DNA of 64,000 nucleotides, from NCBI GenBank assembly GCA_964425605.1, contig CAYRNR010000023.1, positions 9,031-73,030 on the forward strand. Reading direction: 5' to 3'. Of this stretch, positions 43,556 to 52,012 are shown one piece after another; positions within the stretch are counted from its first letter, which is position 1, and each line of letters opens with the position of its first letter. The notes below the pieces were generated by a model, which was given only the letters and a program-made list of their open reading frames with translations, did no database searches and was not told where the DNA came from. The position numbers and the translations under genes were made by a program. Origin of the DNA: CAYRNR01 sp964425605. GTDB lineage: Bacteria > Myxococcota_A > UBA796 > UBA9615 > CAYRNR01.

Positions 43556-44025
43556 GCCCGCACTTCCCGGTGGCGTGCCTCGCGCTGCTCCTGGCTGCCG
43601 GGCCGGGCTGCGCGCCCACCCCGCCCCCCGATGTCGAGGCGGTGGTCGTGGAGGCGGAGCCCGTCTCCGAAGCGGAGCCCGTCACCGAGGCCGAAATCGC
43701 CCCGGCCACCCTCGACGAGATCCGCGCCATCTGCCGCGTCTACCGCCGCGCCACCTACGGCCGCTGGGACGACCAGCGCACCCGCGGTGAGCTCGGCGGC
43801 CTCGACCTGACCTCCGACATGGCCGCGGGCTGGCAAACGCGGCTCTCCACCTCGGATCCTGCCGACGCCCTCGACGCCACCCGGGCGGTGCTGGACGCGG
43901 CCCACGAGGCCGGGGTCGCATCGGCCTGTCAGCCCCTGGAGGGGCTCGTGGCCGTGGCCGCGGGGCTCGCCGGCCCGCCGGCCGAGGAGTCGGCGCCGGC
44001 GGAGGCCGACGCCGGTTCTCCGTGA
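43552..44025 (+). CDS. Small secreted or lipoprotein-like protein
   Basis: A 157-aa protein. A hydrophobic signal (residues 5-20) ends in AAGPGC, a weak lipobox, and the mature start is Pro/Glu/Val-rich. The middle contains a Cys-Arg pair and an acidic helical region. No family is recognised. GTG 43552 overlaps the stop of the beta-helix protein gene by four bases, and its stop overlaps the methyltransferase gene, so the three are probably one transcript. Confidence 0.55.
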   Translation: MSPHFPVACLALLLAAGPGCAPTPPPDVEAVVVEAEPVSEAEPVTEAEIAPATLDEIRAICRVYRRATYGRWDDQRTRGELGGLDLTSDMAAGWQTRLSTSDPADALDATRAVLDAAHEAGVASACQPLEGLVAVAAGLAGPPAEESAPAEADAGSP

Positions 44026-44684
44026 GCACCCTCAGCGCGCTGCGCGCCGCCCTCGGCAGACCCTATCTACGCCTCGCCCACGCCCTGCGATCCGGCGACG
44101 CCGTCCTCGACGCCGGCTGCGGGCCGGGCCACTGGCTCGGCTGGCTCGCGGCCGCGCGCACCGATCTGCGCCTGGCCGGCGTGGATCAGGACCGGCACCC
44201 CGCCCTGCCGACCGAGGTGGCCTTCCACGCCATGGACCTGGACCTCGAGCCGTTGCCCTTCGCGGACCGCTCTTTCCAGCTGGTGGTCTGCGCCCACGTG
44301 CTCGAGCACCTCCGCCGCCCCGGGGCGGTCCTCGACGAGCTGCGGCGGGTGCTCGCGCCCGGCGGCCGGCTGTACGTGGAGCTGCCCTCCGAGCGGAGCC
44401 TGCGCGTACCGAGCGCCCCTCGATGGCTCGAACCGCGCCTCCCGCTGGCGTTTCACGACGAGCCGACCCACGTGTGGGTGCCCCATTCGCCGCCGGCCCT
44501 GGCTGCGAGGCTGAGGGAGCGGGGGCTGCGGGTCGTCGAGGCCGGGCGCGCGAGGTCCCCGGGGCGCTGGCTCGGCGCCGGCCCGAGGCTGGTGACCGGA
44601 TTGGCCCGGGGTGACGGCAGGGCCGTGGTGGAGTCGCTGGAGCACCTGGGCGGGCTGGCGAGCTACGCGGTGGCGGCTCGATAG
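44022..44684 (+). CDS. SAM-dependent methyltransferase
   Basis: A 220-aa class I methyltransferase. The SAM motif VLDAGCGPGHWLGWL is at about residue 27, followed by DQDRHPAL, FADRSFQLVVCAHVLEHLRRP and PGGRLYVELPSE, as in the Methyltransf_11 group. A GTG start overlaps the previous stop. Its target is unknown, although the preceding surface-protein genes make a cell-envelope substrate possible. The FHA-ABC gene follows after 71 bases. Confidence 0.85.
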   Translation: MSTLSALRAALGRPYLRLAHALRSGDAVLDAGCGPGHWLGWLAAARTDLRLAGVDQDRHPALPTEVAFHAMDLDLEPLPFADRSFQLVVCAHVLEHLRRPGAVLDELRRVLAPGGRLYVELPSERSLRVPSAPRWLEPRLPLAFHDEPTHVWVPHSPPALAARLRERGLRVVEAGRARSPGRWLGAGPRLVTGLARGDGRAVVESLEHLGGLASYAVAAR

Positions 44685-44702
44685 CGGGTTGAGTCCGGCG
44701 CC

Positions 44703-44732
44703 TTGCCGCCCCGCACGCGCGAGCGCTATCCT
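44703..44732 (+). promoter_or_regulatory. Possible sigma70-type promoter of the FHA-ABC gene
   Basis: TTGCCG at 44703-44708 and TATCCT at 44727-44732, with 18 bases between. The start codon at 44756 is 23 bases downstream, with AAGGGA in between as ribosome site. Confidence 0.4.
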
Positions 44733-44755
44733 GGTCGCTCCAAGGGAATCACGGC

Positions 44756-47700
44756 ATGTACGGCATCCTGGAGTGGCCCGATGAGGGGCGGCGCGAGCGG
44801 CTGACCGAGACCGAGTCGATCCTCGGCCGGGGCCAGGGTGCGGACATCCGCATCCCCGACATGCAGGTGGGCCGCAAGCACTCGGTGATCGAGGTCCGCG
44901 ACGACGGCCGGTTCATCCTGCGCGACCTGGGCAGCGTCAACGGCACCTGGTTCAACGGCGAGCGGGTCTACGAGCGGTTGCTGGAACCCCTGGACGAGTT
45001 TCGCCTGGGGGGACCCCAGGGGGCTCCGATCCGGTTCCTGCTGTGGGACGAGGGGTGGGACGCGGGGACGACGGACTCGGGCGTGGACATGAACACCGCG
45101 TCGCTGGTGATCGTGCCCGGGGACAAGCACGCGACGATCACGCCGGACGTGGTGGATATCCCGGACCTGGCGGCCGCGCTCCCCATGGACGCGACCAAGA
45201 CGGCGTTCATCGGCCTGGACGTGGTCAAGCGTCGGCACCTGCAGCTGCTGGTGGAGGGGTTCGGCGTCCAGACCTTCGAGCTCAACCCCTTCCACCCGGT
45301 GACGGTCGGCCGCGACCGGATGCGCAACGAGGTGTGCCTGGATCACCGCTCGGTGAGCGTCGAGCACGCGATCATCCGCATCGAGGACGCGGGCCAGCCC
45401 GTGGTCGAGGATCTGCATTCCACCAACGGCACCTTCGTCAACGGCCAGCGCGTGGAGGACGCGTGCCCCCTGCGCGAGGGGGACCGGATCACCTTCGGGC
45501 ACTACCTGACCCGGGAGCTGATCTTCCGCGACTCCATCCCCGAAGAGGTGGAGGTCAACGCCACGGACATCCCCGAGGGGGAGTTCATGGTCGTGGGCCG
45601 GGACAAGGAGTGCGATCTGGTCCTGGACCACGTGCTCATCTCGCGCCGGCACGCCCGCATCGAGCACCAGGCCCGCGGCTACCTCGTCATCGACCTGGGA
45701 TCGGCCAACGGCACGTTCGTCAACGGCCAGCGCGTGTCCGGGGAGACCCTGCTCCACGACAACGATCGCGTCCAGATCGGCCCGTTCATCCTCCAGCTGG
45801 AGGCGGGGGAGCTGCGATCCTCGCTGGACAGTTCGGCCATCCGCATCGACGTGATCGACCTCTTCCGGGAGGTGGGCCCCCCCGGGGATCGCAAGTCCAT
45901 CCTCCAGGGGGTGGCCGTGACCATCGGCCGCCGGGAGCTCGTGGGCGTGCTCGGGCCCAGCGGCTCGGGCAAGACCACCTTCCTGGACGCCGTGTGCGGC
46001 CTGATGCCGGCGACCAGCGGGCAGGTGCTGTTCAACGGCATGGACCTGTACGAGAACTACGCCGCCGCCCGCCAGTTCATCGGCTACGTGCCCCAGCACG
46101 ACGACCTGCACGACGAGCTGTCCCTCGAGCAGGAGATGGCCTTCGCCTCGCGGCTGCGCTTGCCGCGGGACATGACCGCCGTGGACCGCCAGGAGCACAT
46201 CAACCGGCTCATCGAGCTGCTGGAGCTCAGCGAGCATCGTGACACGCGGATCGGCTCCCTCAGCGGCGGCCAGCGCAAGCGCGTGAGCATCGGCATCGAG
46301 CTGTTGAGCCAGCCCGGCGTGCTGTTCGTGGACGAGCCCACCGGCGGCCTGGACCCGCGCAACCAGGAACGGATGATGTACCTGTTCCGGCGCATCGCCA
46401 CGTCCGGTTGCACCGTGGTCATGGCCACCCACCAGCTCGGCGGCTTCGACCTGCTGGACCGGGCCATGGTGATGCACGAGGGCCGGATGGTGTACTTCGG
46501 CCCGGTCACCCAGTTCTACGACTACTTCGACGTCAACGTCCCCGGCGACATCTACGGGAAGCTGGAGTCCGAGCGCTCGGCGATCGAGTGGGAGGAGCGC
46601 TTCCAGGAGAGCAACGCCTTCGAGCAGTACGTGGCCGATCCGGGCGCCGAGCCGCCCCAGGGGCAGGAGCTCCCCCCGGTGCCGCGCTCCCAGGGCGGCC
46701 TCGGACAGCTGGTGACCCTGATCCGCCGCTACGCGACGCAACGCCTGGCGGACCGCGGCGGCCTGACGACGGCCATGCTGCAGGCGCCCATCATCGGGCT
46801 GCTGGTCATCGCCATCGCGGGTGGGGTGCCCAACAGCCCGCGCACCCTGTTCATGCTCGTGGTCGCGGCCCTGTGGCTGGGCTGCTCGGCCGGTGTGCGC
46901 GAGATCGTCGACGAGGCCCGCATCTACCGCCGCGAGCGCTTGACCTTCCTGAAACGGTGGACCTACCTGGGCTCCAAGAACCTGGTGCTGGCGCTGATGG
47001 GGCTGGGCCAGTGCTTCCTGCTGACCGGCGTGCTGTCCGTCGGCGGCGCCCTGGAGCACCACTTCCTGGCCACCACAGGGGTCATGCTCGCGCTGTACCT
47101 CGGCGGCGTGGCCGGCGGCCTGTGCATCTCCGCGGTGGTGCGCAACGCGGCGACGGCCATGGCCGCCGTGCCGCTGGTGATGTTCCCGCAGATCCTGTTC
47201 GCGGGGCTGCTGGTCCCCACGGCCGACGTGCCGACGATCCTCCCCTACACGGTGCCCGAGATCATCGAGAGCACCCAGGTGGAGGGGGAGAAGATGCAGC
47301 AGCTGCGCCGTATCGCCGAGGACACCATCGCCGGTGGCGCCGCCGCGGTGGAGATCTCCGACGAGGGCCGCCAGACCATGGGCCGGTTCACCAAGGTGAC
47401 CCAGGGGAGCCGCGGTGTGGCGTGGATCTCCACGGTGATGGCGTCGCGCTGGGGCCTCGAGGCCCTGTGCCACCTCTACGCCCACGATCCGTTCAAGCTC
47501 CAGGTGGACCGATCCGAGGCCTACTACCAGTACCAGATCGTCAACACGGTCCACCTCTCCCTGTACGACGAGACCCAGCGCGACGAGCTGCACGCGCGCC
47601 TGCTCGACGGGGACGCCGCCGAGGGCAGCGCCTCGCCCGGCGTGCTGCCCGCCTACCTGGGCATCCTCGGGGGACACTACCTGCTGCTCGTGCTCGCGGC

Positions 47701-47758
47701 CTGGTTCGCGCTGTGGCGCAAGGACGCGGCCGTGCGCAGCGGCACGGTCCAGGCCTGA
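44756..47758 (+). CDS. ABC transporter (ABCG type) with three N-terminal FHA domains
   Basis: A 1000-aa fusion. Three FHA domains (about 1-95, 165-255 and 270-360) each have the GR/SxxH/NG signature: GRGQ..RKHS..VNGTWFNG, GRDR..VEHA..TNGTFVNG and GRDK..RRHA..ANGTFVNG. They bind phosphothreonine on a partner, so a Ser/Thr kinase probably controls transport. The ABC ATPase (about 365-600) has GPSGSGKTT, LSGGQRKRVSIGIELL and FVDEPTGGLDP. About six transmembrane helices follow from ~660 (ABC2_membrane). The eukaryote-like NBD-then-TMD order marks the ABCG/White family. The substrate is unknown; the ABCG-like Walker B and the GG signature are intact. Confidence 0.9.
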   Translation: MYGILEWPDEGRRERLTETESILGRGQGADIRIPDMQVGRKHSVIEVRDDGRFILRDLGSVNGTWFNGERVYERLLEPLDEFRLGGPQGAPIRFLLWDEGWDAGTTDSGVDMNTASLVIVPGDKHATITPDVVDIPDLAAALPMDATKTAFIGLDVVKRRHLQLLVEGFGVQTFELNPFHPVTVGRDRMRNEVCLDHRSVSVEHAIIRIEDAGQPVVEDLHSTNGTFVNGQRVEDACPLREGDRITFGHYLTRELIFRDSIPEEVEVNATDIPEGEFMVVGRDKECDLVLDHVLISRRHARIEHQARGYLVIDLGSANGTFVNGQRVSGETLLHDNDRVQIGPFILQLEAGELRSSLDSSAIRIDVIDLFREVGPPGDRKSILQGVAVTIGRRELVGVLGPSGSGKTTFLDAVCGLMPATSGQVLFNGMDLYENYAAARQFIGYVPQHDDLHDELSLEQEMAFASRLRLPRDMTAVDRQEHINRLIELLELSEHRDTRIGSLSGGQRKRVSIGIELLSQPGVLFVDEPTGGLDPRNQERMMYLFRRIATSGCTVVMATHQLGGFDLLDRAMVMHEGRMVYFGPVTQFYDYFDVNVPGDIYGKLESERSAIEWEERFQESNAFEQYVADPGAEPPQGQELPPVPRSQGGLGQLVTLIRRYATQRLADRGGLTTAMLQAPIIGLLVIAIAGGVPNSPRTLFMLVVAALWLGCSAGVREIVDEARIYRRERLTFLKRWTYLGSKNLVLALMGLGQCFLLTGVLSVGGALEHHFLATTGVMLALYLGGVAGGLCISAVVRNAATAMAAVPLVMFPQILFAGLLVPTADVPTILPYTVPEIIESTQVEGEKMQQLRRIAEDTIAGGAAAVEISDEGRQTMGRFTKVTQGSRGVAWISTVMASRWGLEALCHLYAHDPFKLQVDRSEAYYQYQIVNTVHLSLYDETQRDELHARLLDGDAAEGSASPGVLPAYLGILGGHYLLLVLAAWFALWRKDAAVRSGTVQA

Positions 47759-47868
47759 CCGAATAACCCGCGATCCCGGCGCGTCCCCTCTCCCGGTCGA
47801 ATCGGCGGGCGAGTGCTGCTTGTCCAGGAGGGTTTTGGTACAGTGGCGCAATCCCGTGGGGACCAGGA

Positions 47869-48474
47869 ATGAGCGAACCCAAGGACGTCATCACCGAGGA
47901 CACGTTCCATCGGGAGCTGGCCAGGGCCCAGACCGCCCAGGCCAAGCTGCGCGGCTCGATCCGCCTGCTCCAGGCGCTGGTCGTGATGTTGTTGCTGGTC
48001 TGCGTCGCCCTGGCCTACGGGATGACGCGCCTCAACGGGCAGGTGCTGGACACCACCGCAGAGGTCAACGGCCTGCGCGGCTCGATCCAGGAGCTGTTCA
48101 GCGACAACCTGCCCGCCGTGCGCGAGCTGCAGTCCGCCCTGGAGTCGGCCAACGACGAGGCCCTCCGGATCAACACGTCCATGTCCGAGGGCGGCCGGTT
48201 CACCCAGCAGGTGGACGAGGCCATCGCGCGGGCCAACGACGAGATGCCCAAGACGTTCGAGACCTTCTTCGCGCAGCGCGGACCCGAGCTGCTCAAGGAG
48301 GCCATCGAGTCGGACGAGGTGACCGACGCCGGCAGGGAGCAGACCAAGAAGTTCCTGTTGCAGGCGCTGGACGACCCGTCCATCGAACAGAAGATGAAGG
48401 ACAAGATGGGTGTGGCCCTCGAGGATGCGCTCCGGGGGATGACCCTGGGGACGTCCGGGGCAGCAAAGGAGTGA
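47869..48474 (+). CDS. Membrane-anchored coiled-coil protein
   Basis: A 201-aa protein with one transmembrane helix at about residues 36-54 (QALVVMLLLVCVALAYG) and a cytoplasmic N-terminus of ~30 residues. The rest is helical, acidic and coiled-coil-like, and probably periplasmic. No known family. TACAGT at 47839-47844 may be part of its promoter, 24 bases before the ATG. A signal-peptide protein gene starts four bases after its stop. Confidence 0.6.
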   Translation: MSEPKDVITEDTFHRELARAQTAQAKLRGSIRLLQALVVMLLLVCVALAYGMTRLNGQVLDTTAEVNGLRGSIQELFSDNLPAVRELQSALESANDEALRINTSMSEGGRFTQQVDEAIARANDEMPKTFETFFAQRGPELLKEAIESDEVTDAGREQTKKFLLQALDDPSIEQKMKDKMGVALEDALRGMTLGTSGAAKE

Positions 48475-48478
48475 CGAG

Positions 48479-49159
48479 ATGAGCAGGATGTTGACGTTGG
48501 CCATCACCGCGGTGATCGCCGTGGCCCTGGTGCTACCGGCCTGGGCGGAGAAGATCGACGGCTACGAGGTGGTCACCGAGGACAGCGGGCTGACCGAGGT
48601 CACCGACCTCGAGAGCGGCCTGGGCGACCTCATCGACCTGGGACCCCTGGAGCTAGGAGCGGCCGAGGAGGACCACATCGTCCTCAACCTGTACTTCCAG
48701 CTGCTCGACACCGTGCCCATCAGCGGCAAGGTGCACAAGATCCAGTTCGAGAACCTCAGCCTCAACGAGGTCACGTTCACGATCCCCGAGATCGAGTCGT
48801 TCGAGATCCCGTCGTCGCCCCCCTACGAGATCGAGGACCCGCTGACCATCAAGGCGGCGTACGGCGACATCGCCGTGAGCATGCTGCGCGAGATGCTGTC
48901 GCCCAACTACACCTTCCACGTCTCCGGCAAGGTGCTGGTCTTCGGCAAGTTCAAGATCAACAACCGCAAGAAGAAGTACGTGGTCCCGGTGGACATCAAC
49001 GTGGAGCTGTCCTCGGACAGCCTCGCCCAGTCCGAGTACCGCGACGCCGTGGCCGACCAGATCTTCGAGATCCTCAAGAGCGACCTGCTCGAGAACCTCG
49101 AGAAGTGGCGCGACAAGGTCGGCGAGGAGCCCGAAGGCGAGGCAGCTCCGCAGGAGTGA
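48479..49159 (+). CDS. Exported beta-rich protein (LEA/WHy-like?)
   Basis: A 226-aa protein with a clear signal peptide (residues 1-23, AWAEK cleavage). The mature part has alternating hydrophobic strands (FENLSLNEVTFTIPEIESFEIP and VSGKVLVFGKFKINNRKKKYVVPVDI) and a helical C-terminus. The strand pattern recalls periplasmic beta-sandwich proteins such as LEA14/WHy, but this is only a resemblance. AAGGAG lies seven bases before the ATG. It overlaps the dehydrogenase gene by GTGA. Confidence 0.6.
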   Translation: MSRMLTLAITAVIAVALVLPAWAEKIDGYEVVTEDSGLTEVTDLESGLGDLIDLGPLELGAAEEDHIVLNLYFQLLDTVPISGKVHKIQFENLSLNEVTFTIPEIESFEIPSSPPYEIEDPLTIKAAYGDIAVSMLREMLSPNYTFHVSGKVLVFGKFKINNRKKKYVVPVDINVELSSDSLAQSEYRDAVADQIFEILKSDLLENLEKWRDKVGEEPEGEAAPQE

Positions 49160-50100
49160 AGGCCCTCGTTCTGACGGCCAGCGGCCCCACGCTGGTCTCC
49201 GATCGTCCCCTCCCTGACCCTCCACCGGGCGAGTCCCTGCTGCGAGTACGGCTCGCGGGGATCTGCGCCACCGACCTGGAGATCGCGCGCGGCTACCTGG
49301 GGTTCACCGGCGTGCTCGGCCACGAGTTCGTCGGCGAGGTCGAGCGCTCGGAGGTCCCCGGCCTGGCCGGGCGCCGGGTCGTGGGGGAGATCAACGCACC
49401 GTGCGGCGCGTGCGACACCTGCCTCGCTGGCGCGCCGCGGCACTGCCCCCACCGCACCGTGCTCGGGATATCGGGGCGCGACGGCGCCCTGGCCGAGTAC
49501 CTGACACTCCCCGACGGCCTGCTGCACGTCCTCCCCGATCACCTGCCCGACGAGGCCGCGGTCTTCGTCGAGCCCGTGGCCGCCGCGTGCCGGGTGGTCG
49601 AGCAGGCCGGGGACGCGCGGCGCGCCCTCGTGCTCGGCGACGGTCGCCTCGGTCTGCTCGTCGCGGGGGTCCTCGCCGCGTCGGGGCTGGACGTGAGCGT
49701 GGCGGGTCACCACCCGCAGCGGGCGGAGATCGCGCGGGCGCTGGGCGCACGCTGGCTCCCGGCCGCCACGGGTCGCTGGGGCCTCGTGGTGGAGGCCACG
49801 GGCAGCGAGGCCGGGCTGGCGGAGGCCATCGCCGCCGTCCGTCCCCTGGGGACGCTGGTCCTCAAGACGACGCTGGCGGCGGCCCATCGGGTCGACCTCG
49901 CACCCCTGGTGATCGACGAGATCCGGGTGGTCGGCTCCCGATGTGGTCCCTTTGCGCCTGCCATCGAGCTCCTGGCGTCGGGGAGGCTCGATCCCACCCC
50001 CCTGATCCACGAGCGGTTCCCCCTCGAGCGCGCGGTGCGGGCGCTGCTGCGGGCCGGGGAGCCGGGGGTGCTCAAGGTCCTGGTGCGGCCCGGGCGGTGA
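49156..50100 (+). CDS. Zinc-dependent alcohol/threonine dehydrogenase-like MDR protein
   Basis: A 314-aa medium-chain dehydrogenase/reductase. It has the GICATDLEI catalytic-zinc site, GHEFVGEVE, the four-cysteine structural zinc loop (CGACDTC...C, residues ~78-95), and a Rossmann domain with a GDGRLGLL loop near 165. Shorter than usual (~340 aa). Oxidises an alcohol or amino-acid alcohol with NAD(P); the substrate is unknown. The GTG start overlaps the previous stop by four bases, and GGAG is just before it. Confidence 0.85.
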   Translation: MKALVLTASGPTLVSDRPLPDPPPGESLLRVRLAGICATDLEIARGYLGFTGVLGHEFVGEVERSEVPGLAGRRVVGEINAPCGACDTCLAGAPRHCPHRTVLGISGRDGALAEYLTLPDGLLHVLPDHLPDEAAVFVEPVAAACRVVEQAGDARRALVLGDGRLGLLVAGVLAASGLDVSVAGHHPQRAEIARALGARWLPAATGRWGLVVEATGSEAGLAEAIAAVRPLGTLVLKTTLAAAHRVDLAPLVIDEIRVVGSRCGPFAPAIELLASGRLDPTPLIHERFPLERAVRALLRAGEPGVLKVLVRPGR

Positions 50101-50176
50101 GCGTCGCGTGAACGGCGGGGGGTGGCGCGCGGCGCCGCGCGTGATATAGGAGGTTCTGTGTGCGAGGGGAGGAGCC

Positions 50177-51988
50177 GTGGGGACGGGGGAAATCCGCATT
50201 CGGTACCACGACCGCCGTAGCGCCCTGGAGGCGTATCGCGCCGGTCTGAAGCATGGCTTGCTCACCGCCCCGCTGGACCGGGAGCGCGGCATCGGCGACC
50301 AGGTGGACGTGCTGCTGGAGTTGCCGTTCGCCGACATGGCGGTGCGCACCAAGGGGTGGGTCGTGCACACCAGCCAGGTGGCCACGGTCGTGCGGCTGGA
50401 GAAGGTGCCGCCCGACCTCCATCGGGTCGTGGCGGAGGGGGCCGGGAGTGATCGGCTGCCCGGCTGGTCCACCGCCGATCCGTACCCCGTGACCTCGGAC
50501 GGGCCGGACTCCGGCGCCGGCAGCGAATCCCATGACGGCGAGAGGACCTCCGCGCGGCGAAACTACCTGGCCGCGCGGCTGCGCCAGTCCCTCGAGGGGC
50601 GGGCGTCCTCGGACGGCTACGAGGCGGTATCCGCTCCCCAGCGCCCTGCACCGCCTCCGCCGCCGCCGGAGCCCACCGCAGACGCCTCCTCCGAGTCGAT
50701 GACCCAGGGGCCGGGTATCCCGGTGCCAGGGGACCCCGGCCGCTTCCTGCCCGGGGTGGCGCGCTTCGAGGGCGCCCTCGAGGACACCCCGCCCCACCGC
50801 GTGCTGCTCGACCTCGTGGCGTCGCGCGCCACGGGCGTGCTCGTGGTGGAGCTGGACGAGGTGCGCTACTGGGGATTCGTCCTCGGCGGCAAGCCCGTCC
50901 ACTACCTGCGGCATCCGCCCCTGGAGTCCGAGTCCACCGAGGCGCTGCTGGTCCGCAAGCAGCTGCTGTCCCGGCCGGTCCTCGACAGGGCGCGGTGGCA
51001 CGCGGAGATCACCGGCCAGCCGCTGGTGTCCATCGTCATGCGCATGCGGCTGATCCGCGAGAAGCAGCTCCACGATCTGCGGGAGGCGCAGATCAAGCTG
51101 GTCACCCGCAGGGTCCTCGACCAGCGGGAGGGGTACTACCGTTTCTTCGAGACCCCGGACCTGCGCGAGGTGTTCCGCAACCCGCCCCTGGATCCGGTCC
51201 CCCTGATCTGGAAGCGGGCGATCTTCTCGCTGGCCAACCGGAGCGAGGCGCAGATCCTCGACCGCCTGGAGCCGCTGCTGGACCAGGGACTCCACGTGAC
51301 CTCCCTGGGTCGGAAGATCGCGCGCAAGCTCCCCCTCGACGACCGCCGGAAGGACCTGGTGCGGGTCCTGGCGCCGGGCGACAAGACCGTCCGCCAGGCC
51401 GTGAAGAGCTCGGGTCTCGAGGGACGGGAGGCGGCCGAGCTGCTGCTGGTGTTCGAGCAGCTGGGGCTGGCCCGGTTTGTGAAGGTGAAGCTGCGGATCA
51501 CCGCGGACGTGGCCCGCAGCGAGCGGGCCCTCAAGGCCTTGACCGGGAGGCTGCACAAGGACCACTACGCCCTGCTGGACCTCCACTGGTCCGCCCTGCC
51601 CGGCGAGATCCGTCGAGCCTGCGAGAGGTTCGAGGCCGAGGTCCGCGACCTGTCCGAACCGTGCGTCGACCTGCCCGGGTACGCCAAGCTGCACGATCCC
51701 CTCCAGCGCCGGCTCTCGTTGCTGCGCAAGCTCGCCGAGGACGAGAGCTTCCGCACCCACTACCGCGCCGAGGTCGTGGGCGAGGGAGAGCGCCGGATGG
51801 CCGCGGAGATGTACCTCAAGCAGGGCGAGATGGCGCTGTTTCGCCGCGACTCGGAGCAGGCTCGGGAGTGTTTCGAGAGGCTGCTCGAGGTGGATCCGGG
51901 CGGCGAGGGAGGGGGTGAACGCCGGGACAGGGCCCGGCAGGTGAAGCGCGCCCTGGACGACGGGAGGATCCCGTCGGCGGCGCGGTGA
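50177..51988 (+). CDS. PilZ-like / DUF4388 / J-like / TPR protein, paralogue 1
   Basis: A 603-aa modular protein. Residues about 5-95 form a PilZ-type barrel of the kind found in myxobacteria (EIRIRYHDRRSALEAY opening). A Pro/Ser linker follows (about 105-190). Residues about 195-330 match the DUF4388/PATAN module (GALEDTPPHRVLLDLV...TGVLVVE, then LLVRKQLLSRP). A winged-helix-like stretch (about 350-440) leads to a J-like region opening with HYALLDLHWSALPGEI (from ~455) without the HPD catalytic triplet. The last ~60 residues hold a TPR-like helix pair (YLKQGEMALFRRDSEQARECFERLLEVDP). It is probably a signalling adaptor. A GTG start is used, with TATAGG (50145-50150) and GAGGGGAGG upstream. 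Confidence 0.75.
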   Translation: MGTGEIRIRYHDRRSALEAYRAGLKHGLLTAPLDRERGIGDQVDVLLELPFADMAVRTKGWVVHTSQVATVVRLEKVPPDLHRVVAEGAGSDRLPGWSTADPYPVTSDGPDSGAGSESHDGERTSARRNYLAARLRQSLEGRASSDGYEAVSAPQRPAPPPPPPEPTADASSESMTQGPGIPVPGDPGRFLPGVARFEGALEDTPPHRVLLDLVASRATGVLVVELDEVRYWGFVLGGKPVHYLRHPPLESESTEALLVRKQLLSRPVLDRARWHAEITGQPLVSIVMRMRLIREKQLHDLREAQIKLVTRRVLDQREGYYRFFETPDLREVFRNPPLDPVPLIWKRAIFSLANRSEAQILDRLEPLLDQGLHVTSLGRKIARKLPLDDRRKDLVRVLAPGDKTVRQAVKSSGLEGREAAELLLVFEQLGLARFVKVKLRITADVARSERALKALTGRLHKDHYALLDLHWSALPGEIRRACERFEAEVRDLSEPCVDLPGYAKLHDPLQRRLSLLRKLAEDESFRTHYRAEVVGEGERRMAAEMYLKQGEMALFRRDSEQARECFERLLEVDPGGEGGGERRDRARQVKRALDDGRIPSAAR

Positions 51989-52012
51989 TGAAGAGCCGCG
52001 GAAGGGTCGCGC

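Noticed and set aside
44726..47851. A 1041-residue open frame on the minus strand
   Set aside because: It is antisense to the FHA-ABC transporter gene, which has three FHA domains and complete ABC motifs. The antisense product looks like a mirror of biased codons.
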